Shown here in pieces: positions 7,937 through 14,257 of a stretch of DNA of 15,099 bases. The notes under the pieces are model-generated. The model was not told the DNA's origin and ran no database searches. It saw only the letters and a list, made by a program, of their open reading frames with translations. Position 1 is the stretch's first letter. Every line of letters begins with the position of its first letter. The stretch is taken from positions 1-15,099 of the forward strand of contig JACVXW010000102.1 of NCBI GenBank assembly GCA_015661135.1. Reading direction: 5' to 3'. The translations under genes were made by a program, and so were the position numbers. Source of the DNA: Chloroflexota bacterium (GTDB lineage Bacteria; Chloroflexota; Limnocylindria; Limnocylindrales; CSP1-4).

Positions 7937-8812
7937 ATGGAACGGGCGCATGACCGGTCGCGGGCTATCGAGCGGCCTGATGGCGTCCGCATCTCCTGGC
8001 ACGAGACCGGCGAGGGGAAGCTCCCGATCCTCCTCCTCCACGGGACCCTGTCGAACGGACGGCAGCTGACGCCGCTCGCGGCGGAGCTGGCCAGGGCCGG
8101 CGACACGCGGGTGCTGGCCGTGGACCGGCGCGGGAGCGGTGCGAGCCGCCTGCCCGACCCGGCACCCATCGACATCGGCGTCCACGTGGAGGACTTGGTG
8201 GCCGTCCTGGACCGTGAGGCGATCGGCACGGTCGCGCTGGTCGGGATCAGCTACGGCGCAGTCCAGGCGCTCGAACTCGCCGCGCGCCAGCCGGATCGGG
8301 TCATCGCGGTCGTCGCGTGGGAGCCGCCGTACGGGCCGCTCGCGTCGCTTGCGGACGCCGCCCGAATGTTCGAGATCGGGGTGGCGACCGAGACAGCCCA
8401 TCGCGCTCACGGGCCGGCGGCCGCGGCGGAGGTCTTCCTGCGCGGCGTCGCCGGTCACGCGGCGTGGGAACGGCTGTCCCCACGCGCCCGGGCGTTCATC
8501 GAGGGCGAGGGCGACGGGGCGCTCGCCGATGCCGCCCTGGCCGGCCTGGACCCCGAGGGGTTGGCCCGGATCGCCGCCCCCGTCACGCTCATCACCGGCG
8601 ACGCCAGCGAGCCGTTCTACGCTCCGATTGCCGACGCGCTCGTCGCGAGGGTCCCGGGAGCGCGACGGATCCGGCTGCCGGGTCTCGGTCACGCCGGGCC
8701 AATCCTGGATCCGTCCACGGTGGCTGCGACCGTGCGCGAGGCGCTGGTCCAGGCCGGTGCCTTGTCGGGCGCCCCCGCCCTCGGCGCTCACCCAGCCGCG
8801 GCCGTCCGATGA
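7937..8812 (+). CDS. Alpha/beta hydrolase, in frame with menE; candidate thioesterase
   Basis: From the ATG at 7937 the product is 291 residues with no signal peptide or membrane segment. Alpha/beta hydrolase features: ILLLHGTLSN (31-40), AVDRRGSGASRLPDP (61-75), nucleophile elbow GISYG with Ser105, acid Asp222 in LITGDAS and His252 in LPGLGHAGP. The triad is complete. It differs from the operon's MenH (DRRGSG instead of DLPGHG). There is no stop between menE and this gene, so it could be made as the C-terminal part of a MenE fusion, or separately from its own ribosome binding site. The operon encodes no hotdog-fold DHNA-CoA thioesterase, so hydrolysis of DHNA-CoA is a reasonable guess from context only. 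A second MenH-like role or an unrelated esterase cannot be excluded. Its stop overlaps menG as ATGA. Confidence 0.8.
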   Translation: MERAHDRSRAIERPDGVRISWHETGEGKLPILLLHGTLSNGRQLTPLAAELARAGDTRVLAVDRRGSGASRLPDPAPIDIGVHVEDLVAVLDREAIGTVALVGISYGAVQALELAARQPDRVIAVVAWEPPYGPLASLADAARMFEIGVATETAHRAHGPAAAAEVFLRGVAGHAAWERLSPRARAFIEGEGDGALADAALAGLDPEGLARIAAPVTLITGDASEPFYAPIADALVARVPGARRIRLPGLGHAGPILDPSTVAATVREALVQAGALSGAPALGAHPAAAVR

Positions 8813-9609
8813 CCGAACCACGGCCGGACGCGCTGCCCTCCGCTCCGTCGGGCACGCCGCCGGCCGCCACGTCGGGCGCTCCGTCCGGCGCCGCCACCGA
8901 ACGCGGGAACGCCGCGCCATCGTCCGAGGTCGGCGCGATGTTCGACGACATCGCCCGCGTCTACGACCCGATGAACCTCCTGAGCTCGGTGTTCCAGGAA
9001 CCGCGCTGGCGCCGCCGGCGCGTGGCAATGACCGGTCTCGGGCCGGGAGGCCGCGCCCTGGACGTCGCGACCGGGACCGGCAAGGTGGCCGCGGACCTGC
9101 ACGATCGCGTTGGGCCCACAGGGCAGGTCCTCGGGGTGGACCTGTCGGCCGGGATGATTGACGTCGCGAGGCGTCAATTCGCCGACCGGACCGGTCTCGG
9201 GTTCCAGGTTGGTGATGCGCTGGCGCTGCCGACCGAGAGCGCGGCGTTCGATGCGGCCACGATTGCGTTCGGGATGCGCAACCTGCCCGACTACCGGCTC
9301 GGCTTCGCCGAGATGGCGCGCTCCGTCCGGCCGGGGGGTCGAGTGCTATGCCTTGAGATTGCCCGTCCCCGGAGTCGGTCCGCCCGGTTCCTGCGCTGGT
9401 GGTTCGACCGGATCGTCCCGCTGATCGGCCGCCTCGCCGGGCAGGGCAGCGCGTACGGCTACCTCGTCCGCAGCGTCCAGGCCTACCCGGCGCCCGACCG
9501 GATCGCCGAGATCATGCGCGAGGCCGGCCTCGCAGACGTGACGTGGCAAGGCATGTCCGGCGGCATCGTGACCATCCACGTCGGGATAGTCCCGCCGCCG
9601 GAGCCGTAG
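8809..9609 (+). CDS. menG: Demethylmenaquinone methyltransferase MenG/UbiE
   Basis: SAM-dependent C-methylation of demethylmenaquinone, the last step of the pathway. The product is 266 residues from the ATG at 8809 (ATGA overlap). The UbiE/MenG family signature is clear: MFDDIARVYDPMNLLSS (44-60), SAM-binding LDVATGTGKVA, VLGVDLSAGMIDVAR, FGMRNLPDY, the GGRVLCLEIARP strand and SAYGYLVRSVQAYP. The first ~42 residues are a Pro/Ala/Ser-rich extension not found in most members. A downstream start, for example the ATG of MFDD, would give a more usual N-terminus, but the coupled ATGA matches the rest of the operon. It ends in TAG and is followed 16 bases later by a GC palindrome, consistent with it being the last operon gene. 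Confidence 0.95.
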   Translation: MTEPRPDALPSAPSGTPPAATSGAPSGAATERGNAAPSSEVGAMFDDIARVYDPMNLLSSVFQEPRWRRRRVAMTGLGPGGRALDVATGTGKVAADLHDRVGPTGQVLGVDLSAGMIDVARRQFADRTGLGFQVGDALALPTESAAFDAATIAFGMRNLPDYRLGFAEMARSVRPGGRVLCLEIARPRSRSARFLRWWFDRIVPLIGRLAGQGSAYGYLVRSVQAYPAPDRIAEIMREAGLADVTWQGMSGGIVTIHVGIVPPPEP

Positions 9610-9625
9610 AGAGGCTTCGGGGCGC

Positions 9626-9639
9626 GGGGGCCGGCCCCC
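9626..9639 (+). terminator. Possible terminator hairpin of the men operon
   Basis: A perfect 14-base palindrome (GGGGG, CCGG, CCCCC) lies 16 bases after the menG stop. It can form a 5-bp G/C stem with a 4-base loop. No T-tract follows (TCACATTCC), so it is at best a weak intrinsic terminator. The remainder of the 172 bases up to 9781 holds only short C/G-rich direct repeats. Confidence 0.35.
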
Positions 9640-9781
9640 TCACATTCCCGCCCCGGGACTCGAACCCGCTCTCCCCGCCGCTCGAACCCGCCCGCCCCGG
9701 GCTCGGTCCAGCTCGGCCCGCCGCTCGGGCGATCACTCCTGTCAGATATGCCTGGCCCGACTCCTGGTCGAGCGACCGGCG

Positions 9782-10496
9782 TCACGTAGGCCTCATACGG
9801 CTCTGTGGCAAGAAACGAGCTGCGCGACCGTCGGCGTCACGCACGCGAGCGGGGGCGCGGGCGAGCGACCCGGTGACGTGAAGTCGCCTGATGACTCGAT
9901 GACAGAAACCAGAGGCCGCGGAGGAGACCCGTCGTCGCGCGGTTCGATCATCCAGGATGACGAGGATCCGCCCGACGATGCTGGCCGCCCACCCTATCTG
10001 GCGCGCGATCTGCCGCCCGAGTCGTGCTTTCCGATCGAGTGTCATGAGCGTGCCCTGAAGGTCCGGGACGACCGTCTTGGCCTCAATCACGAGCACGATG
10101 CCCGTGGCCGGGTGCCAGGCGAGAACGTCCACCGAGCCGCTCGCCGGCGATCGAGAAGGTGACCTCGGTCGCACATGTCCAGCCGGCGGCGCGAAGCGTG
10201 GCGACGATCTTCTCGACGAGATTCGCGTGGTCTGCGTCGAGCAGCCGGTCGAGCGCCTCGCCGTTGAAGTCCAGCCGGATCGCGACCCGGGCGCCGAGTG
10301 CCGCGGCAATCCTGTCCAGCGTTCGAACGGTGACTCGATCGGCACCGCCGCGCTCCACGCGAGCGATGGCCGACTGGGACACGCCCGCCGCATCGGCAAG
10401 GTCCGTCTGCCGCCAGTTGCGTCGCCGTCGCAAGGCCCGGACCCCGCGGCCGAACCGAATCGCATCCACGGCGCGATGGTCGCGCGCAGGGCTCAT
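9782..10496 (-). pseudogene. XRE-family HTH protein with PD-(D/E)XK nuclease-like domain, frameshifted
   Basis: Read from the ATG at 10496 on the - strand, residues about 15-77 form an XRE/Cro-C1 helix-turn-helix (RRRNWRQTDLADAAGVSQSAIARVERGG), followed by DRLLDADHANLVEKIVATLRAAGW and TEVTFSIAGER. At about 10137-10141 the frame breaks. In the next frame the protein continues GSVDVLAWHPATG, VLVIEAKTVVPDL and RKARLGRQIARQIGW to a TGA at 9782-9784. The Asp (codon 10127-10129) and Glu-x-Lys (Lys codon 10076-10078) form a PD-(D/E)XK-like active site. Adding a CG to the run that reads GAGCGGCTCGG restores GERGSVDVLAW, so a 2-base deletion is the simplest cause. As written, the HTH part makes a 137-residue product without nuclease residues. 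HTH plus endonuclease-like proteins of this layout are known as uncharacterised regulators. It is divergent from the ABC operon, 65 bases away, which could mean regulation, but this is not shown. Confidence 0.75.
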
Positions 10497-10546
10497 CGCC
10501 CGCTTATCCGGGTTGGGTTCGGGCGACTCATCGGGGCCCGGCGGGG

Positions 10547-10552
10547 TAGCAT
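10547..10552 (+). promoter_or_regulatory. Possible -10 element of the ABC exporter operon
   Basis: TAGCAT fits the TANNNT -10 pattern and ends 9 bases before the ATG at 10562. There is no Shine-Dalgarno in between, so the transcript would be leaderless or nearly so. No convincing -35 box is seen. The 65-base gap to the divergent XRE gene must hold promoters for both. Confidence 0.3.
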
Positions 10553-10561
10553 TCGGCGCCC

Positions 10562-11503
10562 ATGCCGATGAACCCTGCGTCCCCGCCGCTCATCCATGCC
10601 CGCGGCCTGACCAAGCGGTTCGGTGCGTTCACGGCAGTGGATGCCGTGGATTTCGATGTCGCGCCAGGCGAGGCGTTCGGGTTCCTGGGGCCCAACGGTG
10701 CCGGCAAGACGTCCACGATGAAGATGATCGGCTGCACGTCGCCCGCGAGCGGAGGCACGCTGACCGTCCTCGGGATGGATCCCGAAACGCAGGGCCCGGA
10801 GATCCGCGGTCGCCTCGGGGTGGTGCCACAGCAGGACACGCTGGACGAGGAGCTGACGGTCCGCGAGAACCTCCTGATCTACGGCCGCTACTTCGGACTG
10901 AGCCGGGCGGAATGCGGCAGACGGGCAGACGAACTCCTGGAGTTCGCCCAGCTCAGCGAGCGTGGCAGCAGCCGTGTCGAGCCGCTGAGCGGCGGCATGA
11001 AGCGCCGTCTGACGATCGCCCGGTCGCTGATCAACGAACCGGACGTCATGCTCCTCGACGAGCCGACGACCGGGCTCGATCCGCAGGCGCGGCACCTGCT
11101 CTGGGATCGCCTGTATCGCCTCAAGCAGCGCGGCGTCACGCTCGTGCTGACGACCCACTACATGGACGAGGCCGAGCAGCTGTGCGACCGGCTCGTGGTC
11201 ATGGACAAGGCGAAGATCGTGGCCGAGGGTTCGCCGCGGTCACTGATCGAGCAGTACAGCACCCGCGAGGTCGCCGAGATGCGGTTCGCCCCCGGTGTGC
11301 AGGACACCCTGGACGGCCAGTTCAATGGCCTGGCCGATCGCGTGGAGCATCTCCCGGATCGCGTCCTCCTCTACGCCGAGGACGGCGAGGCCGTTGCGGT
11401 CGCCGCGCACGATCGAGGACTCCGTCCCGAGACGGTGCTCGTCCGGCGCTCGACCCTCGAGGACGTCTTCCTGCGCCTGACCGGCCGCTCGCTGGTCGAC
11501 TGA
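10562..11503 (+). CDS. ABC-2 type exporter ATPase (DrrA/NodI-like)
   Basis: ATP-binding subunit of an ABC-2 exporter, acting at the inner face of the membrane with the two permeases that follow. The product is 313 residues. Walker A is GPNGAGKTS (43-51), the Q-loop is at 90-91 (VVPQQD), the signature is LSGGMKRR (142-149), Walker B is VMLLDEP (162-168) and the H-loop His199 is in TTHYMDEAE. The GRYFGLS segment and the C-terminal LEDVFLRLTGRSL are typical of the DrrA/NodI/CcmA-like group that exports drugs, lipo-oligosaccharides or other amphipathic molecules. The substrate cannot be told from sequence. Five bases separate its stop from the next ATG. No Shine-Dalgarno precedes the start. Confidence 0.93.
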   Translation: MPMNPASPPLIHARGLTKRFGAFTAVDAVDFDVAPGEAFGFLGPNGAGKTSTMKMIGCTSPASGGTLTVLGMDPETQGPEIRGRLGVVPQQDTLDEELTVRENLLIYGRYFGLSRAECGRRADELLEFAQLSERGSSRVEPLSGGMKRRLTIARSLINEPDVMLLDEPTTGLDPQARHLLWDRLYRLKQRGVTLVLTTHYMDEAEQLCDRLVVMDKAKIVAEGSPRSLIEQYSTREVAEMRFAPGVQDTLDGQFNGLADRVEHLPDRVLLYAEDGEAVAVAAHDRGLRPETVLVRRSTLEDVFLRLTGRSLVD

Positions 11504-11508
11504 CCGCG

Positions 11509-12411
11509 ATGACCGCGCCCGACGCTGCCGGGACACCCGGCCTGGGCCAGACACCCGGCGTGGGCCAGACACGCGGCGCCGCCGTCCGAGCCGGGGCCCC
11601 GTCGGGCCTCCCGCGGCCCGGCACGCCGTCCGGGATCGCGGCCGCCGCCCGCGTCTTCGAGCACCGCGCCTGGCAGTACCGGCGGGCGTTCCGGGGTTCC
11701 CTCTTCGGCTCGTTCGTCAACCCGGCCCTGTTCCTCATGGCGATGGGCCTGGGCCTCGGCGGGTACGTCAACGCGCAGAGCCCGGCCGCCTTTGGCGGGG
11801 TGACCTACCTGCACTTCCTGGCGCCCGGGCTGCTGGCCGGGTCGGTCATGCAGCAGGCGATCTTCGAGGCGACCTTCCCGGTGATGGAAGGGCTCCTCTG
11901 GCGGCGCACCTTCCACGCGATGTACGCGACCCCGCTCGGCCCGCAGGCAATCGCCATGGGGACCCTCGCCTGGATCACGTTCCGCCTCGCGCTGGTTGCG
12001 TCCGCCTTCACGCTCGTGAGCGCCCTGTTCGGGGCGACCGAGTCGCCGCTCGCGATCCTGGGGATCCCCGCCGCGGTCCTGACCGGCCTCGCCTTCGCCG
12101 CCTGGATGGGGGCATACATGGCGACCCAGCGAACGCCGGACAAGTTCGCCGCGATCTTCCGCTGGGCGATCATGCCGCTCTTCCTGTTTAGCGGCACGTT
12201 CTTTCCCGTGGCCAGCCTGCCGGCTTCGATCCAGCCGATCATCTGGCTGTCGCCGCTCTGGCACGGTGTCGAACTCACCCGCGGCGCGGCCCTGGGTACG
12301 CTCCTCGACGATCCGTTCCGAGCGCTGATCCACGTCGCCGTGCTGGTGATCCTGACCGTTGCCGGGGCGATCCTGTTCGTGCGCAACATCCGCCGGAAGC
12401 TCGCCCCGTGA
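11509..12411 (+). CDS. ABC-2 type transporter permease (NodJ/DrrB-like), first of two
   Basis: Membrane subunit, 300 residues. After a cytoplasmic Pro/Gly-rich N-terminus of about 45 residues, hydrophobic segments suggest six membrane spans, starting near GSFVNPALFLMAMGLGLGGYV. The family-typical LFLFSGTFFPVASLPASIQ followed by WLSPLWHGVELTRG is present near the fifth span, and a basic tail (NIRRKLAP) closes the protein. The ATG at 11509 follows the ATPase stop by 5 bases; ATGs further in would remove only the low-complexity N-terminus. The stop forms a GTGA overlap with the second permease. With that gene it probably forms a heterodimeric channel driven by the ATPase upstream. Confidence 0.9.
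   Translation: MTAPDAAGTPGLGQTPGVGQTRGAAVRAGAPSGLPRPGTPSGIAAAARVFEHRAWQYRRAFRGSLFGSFVNPALFLMAMGLGLGGYVNAQSPAAFGGVTYLHFLAPGLLAGSVMQQAIFEATFPVMEGLLWRRTFHAMYATPLGPQAIAMGTLAWITFRLALVASAFTLVSALFGATESPLAILGIPAAVLTGLAFAAWMGAYMATQRTPDKFAAIFRWAIMPLFLFSGTFFPVASLPASIQPIIWLSPLWHGVELTRGAALGTLLDDPFRALIHVAVLVILTVAGAILFVRNIRRKLAP
11533..11568 (+). repeat. 18-base tandem duplication at the permease N-terminus
   Basis: Two 18-base units (ACACCCGGC, then C or G, then TGGGCCAG) lie head to tail with one mismatch, and a partial third unit follows. They encode Thr-Pro-Gly-Leu/Val-Gly-Gln twice in the non-conserved N-terminus. Confidence 0.9.
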
Positions 12412-13217
12412 GCGCGATCGCGCCGCCCCAGGCGCGGGCCACGACCGGACGGGTAATGCCCCGTGCCTGGCATCTGATCGAGCGGAACCTGTTCGTGTAT
12501 CGGCGGACCTGGACGATCATCGTGTCCGGGTTCTTCGAGCCGTTGTTCTACCTCGTCGCCATGGGTTATGGGCTCGGCCGGCTGATCGGCGATGTGACCG
12601 GACCCGGTGGCCAGCCGATCCCGTACGCGATGTTCGTGGCGCCCGCCCTGCTGGCGACCGGTGCGATGAACGGGGCCGTGGCCGAGGCGACCTTCAACTT
12701 CTTCTTCAAGCTCAACTACAACCGGACCTTCCAGGCCATCCTCGCGACGCCGCTCTCGGTCCGCGATGTCGCGGTCGGGGAGATTGCGTGGGCGCTCATC
12801 CGGGGCGGGCTGTACGCCATCGGGTTCATCGTCGTGATCGCGGCACTCGGCCTGGCGACCTCGCCCCTGGCGTTGCTGGCGATCCCCGCCGCTCTGCTCC
12901 TCGGGTTTGCGGCCGGCGCGGTCGGGATGGCGGCGACCTCGTTCATGCGCTCGCACCAGGACTTCGACCTGATCAACGTGATCACCCTGCCGATGTTCCT
13001 GTTCTCGGCGACCTTCTACCCGATCGAGACCTACCCGGAGGCGATCCGTGGGATCGTGGCGATCACGCCGCTCTACCAGGGCGTCGCGCTCATCCGCGGC
13101 CTGACCGTGGGGGTCCTGGGCCCGGAGATGCTGTTCCAGGTGGCGTACCTGGCCGTCATGGGGATGATCGGGCTGTGGATCACGTCACGAAGGCTCGACC
13201 GACTCCTGCGCAAGTGA
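12408..13217 (+). CDS. ABC-2 type transporter permease (NodJ-like), second of two
   Basis: Membrane subunit, 269 residues from the GTG at 12408, overlapping the previous stop as GTGA. About six hydrophobic segments are visible, beginning near FFEPLFYLVAMGYGLG. The ABC-2 signature TLPMFLFSATFYPIETYPEAIR followed by PLYQGVALIRGL appears near the fifth span, and the tail is basic (SRRLDRLLRK). It is related to, but clearly diverged from, the first permease, so the pair is an old duplication. The EATFNFFFKLNYNRTFQAILATPLS loop parallels EATFPVMEGLLWRRTFHAMYATPLG in the partner. Its stop overlaps the GTG of the glycosylase gene. Confidence 0.9.
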   Translation: MSAIAPPQARATTGRVMPRAWHLIERNLFVYRRTWTIIVSGFFEPLFYLVAMGYGLGRLIGDVTGPGGQPIPYAMFVAPALLATGAMNGAVAEATFNFFFKLNYNRTFQAILATPLSVRDVAVGEIAWALIRGGLYAIGFIVVIAALGLATSPLALLAIPAALLLGFAAGAVGMAATSFMRSHQDFDLINVITLPMFLFSATFYPIETYPEAIRGIVAITPLYQGVALIRGLTVGVLGPEMLFQVAYLAVMGMIGLWITSRRLDRLLRK

Positions 13218-13918
13218 CGCCATCGGAGCGCGTCGTCGCGCTATCCGCCCTTCGCGACGAGATCGTCGAGTGCCGCCGCTGTCCACGGCTGGTGGCATGG
13301 CGCGAGCAGGTTGCCCGCGAGAAGGTCCTCCGCTACCGCGACGAGACCTACTGGGGCCGCCCGGCGCCCGGCTTTGGCGATCCTGACGCCCGAATGCTGA
13401 TCGTGGGGCTCGCGCCGGCCGCGCATGGCGCGAACAGGACGGGCCGCGTCTTCACGGGCGATGCCTCGGGCGACTTCCTGTGGGCCGCCCTGCACGAACT
13501 GGGCCTCGCGGATCGGGCCTCGAGCCGCCGCGCCGACGACGGGCTGACGCTCACCAGCGTGCGTATCGCGGCCGCCGTCCGCTGTGCCCCGCCGGCCAAC
13601 AAGCCGACGATCGAGGAACGGGACGCCTGCGCCCCGTTCCTGGCCCGGGAGCTGGCGATCCTCGATGAGGTTCGGGTGATCGTCGCGCTCGGGGCGTTTG
13701 GCTGGAATGCCGTCCTGCGGGTGCTGGCGCAGGCGGGAGCGCCCGTCCCGCGGCCGCGCCCGAAGTTCGGGCACGGGGCGGAGGTCGCCATCGGGCCGCG
13801 GATCCTCATCGGCTCGTTCCACCCGAGCCAGCAGAACACGTTCACCGGCCGGCTGACGACACCGATGTTCCGGGCCGTCCTCGGCCGCGCTCGCGAGGTC
13901 GCCGCCGGCAACCCGTGA
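13214..13918 (+). CDS. Family 5 uracil-DNA glycosylase (UDGb type)
   Basis: Removes uracil, and often hypoxanthine or other deaminated bases, from DNA in base excision repair. The product is 234 residues from the GTG at 13214 (GTGA overlap). Four cysteines suited to a 4Fe-4S cluster are present: C20 and C23 (ECRRCP), C124 (VRCAPPANKP) and C139. Motif 1 is GLAPAAHGANRTGR (65-78), lacking the Asp/Asn of other UDG families, as is usual for family 5. Motif 3 is SFHPSQQNTFTGRL (201-214). KFGHGAEV is also typical. The last codons and the TGA lie in the first copy of a 41-base tandem repeat, so the AAGNP end may be recent. Co-translation with an exporter permease is unusual and probably just operon packing. 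Confidence 0.95.
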   Translation: MTPSERVVALSALRDEIVECRRCPRLVAWREQVAREKVLRYRDETYWGRPAPGFGDPDARMLIVGLAPAAHGANRTGRVFTGDASGDFLWAALHELGLADRASSRRADDGLTLTSVRIAAAVRCAPPANKPTIEERDACAPFLARELAILDEVRVIVALGAFGWNAVLRVLAQAGAPVPRPRPKFGHGAEVAIGPRILIGSFHPSQQNTFTGRLTTPMFRAVLGRAREVAAGNP

Positions 13919-14081
13919 CCCGCGGCCGCAAACCCTGACCCGCCGCCGGCAACCCGTGACCCGCGGCCGCAAACCGCAAACCCTGACCCGCCGCCGGCAA
14001 CCCGTGACCCGCGGCCGCAAACCCTGACCCGCCGCCGGCAACCCGTGACCCGCGGCCGCAAACCCTGACCCGCCGCCGGCA
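13901..14081 (+). repeat. 41-base tandem repeat array, about 4.2 copies
   Basis: Copies are 13901-13941, 13942-13989, 13990-14030 and 14031-14071, with a partial fifth at 14072-14081. Copies 1, 3 and 4 are identical; copy 2 has 7 extra bases (48 in all), seen as a doubled GCAAACC-like piece. Each unit consists of two related halves, GCCGCCGGCAACCCGTGACC(C) and GCGGCCGCAAACCCTGACCC, so the unit itself probably arose by duplication. Each copy carries the palindromes GCCGGC and GCGGCCGC. There are stops on the + strand in each copy, but none on the - strand, which explains long spurious reverse frames. The array lies between convergent genes and begins inside the glycosylase gene. Confidence 0.97.
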
Positions 14082-14099
14082 TGTTTTCGGCATCCAGTA

Positions 14100-14240
14100 C
14101 TCACCCGACTACACGTCGGCGGTCCATCGGTGCGGCGCCCCTGTCCCGTGCGTGGCGCCGCGACTACCCGCGCCCCGTTTCCGTCAGCGAGTCGCCTCAC
14201 GGGTACCTGTCACGAACCTGGCGACGTAGAGTCGGGTGAG
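14100..14240. repeat. Nested inverted repeat between convergent genes
   Basis: The arms 14100-14118 (CTCACCCGACTACACGTCG) and 14222-14240 (CGACGTAGAGTCGGGTGAG) are inverted copies matching at 17 of 19 positions, 103 bases apart. Inside lies a second hairpin at 14132-14161. A further 7-base pair, GCCTCAC (14194-14200) with GTGAGGC (14236-14242), competes with the outer right arm. No target-site duplication is evident at the ends, so a miniature transposon is possible but not supported. Confidence 0.55.
14132..14161. terminator. Possible bidirectional terminator hairpin
   Basis: GCGGCGCC (14132-14139) pairs perfectly with GGCGCCGC (14154-14161) across a 14-base loop. It sits between the glycosylase (+) and the deacetylase (-), which converge. 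No clear T-tract follows on either strand, so intrinsic termination is uncertain. Confidence 0.3.
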
Positions 14241-14257
14241 GCATAGCTGGCGGAAGG

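Noticed and set aside
9647..9701. tRNA gene on the - strand, from a T-arm-like GGGTTCGAGTCCC at 9655-9667
   Set aside because: The fifth T-stem pair fails, no matching acceptor 5' strand, D-arm or anticodon arm is found upstream, and the region is made of repeated CTCGAACCCGC and CCCGCCCCGGG pieces. An attachment-site remnant is possible but unsupported.
9878..10571. Small + strand frames opposite the XRE-nuclease gene
   Set aside because: They are antisense to recognisable HTH and nuclease-like sequence and show no family features of their own.
13901..14081. CRISPR array
   Set aside because: Units are directly adjacent with no unique spacers, and one copy encodes the end of a gene.
13241..14200. 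Long - strand frames with repeated GHGLPAAGQG-type residues
   Set aside because: The 41-base unit has no stop on the reverse strand in any frame, so all three reverse frames stay open. The non-repeat part is antisense to the glycosylase gene.
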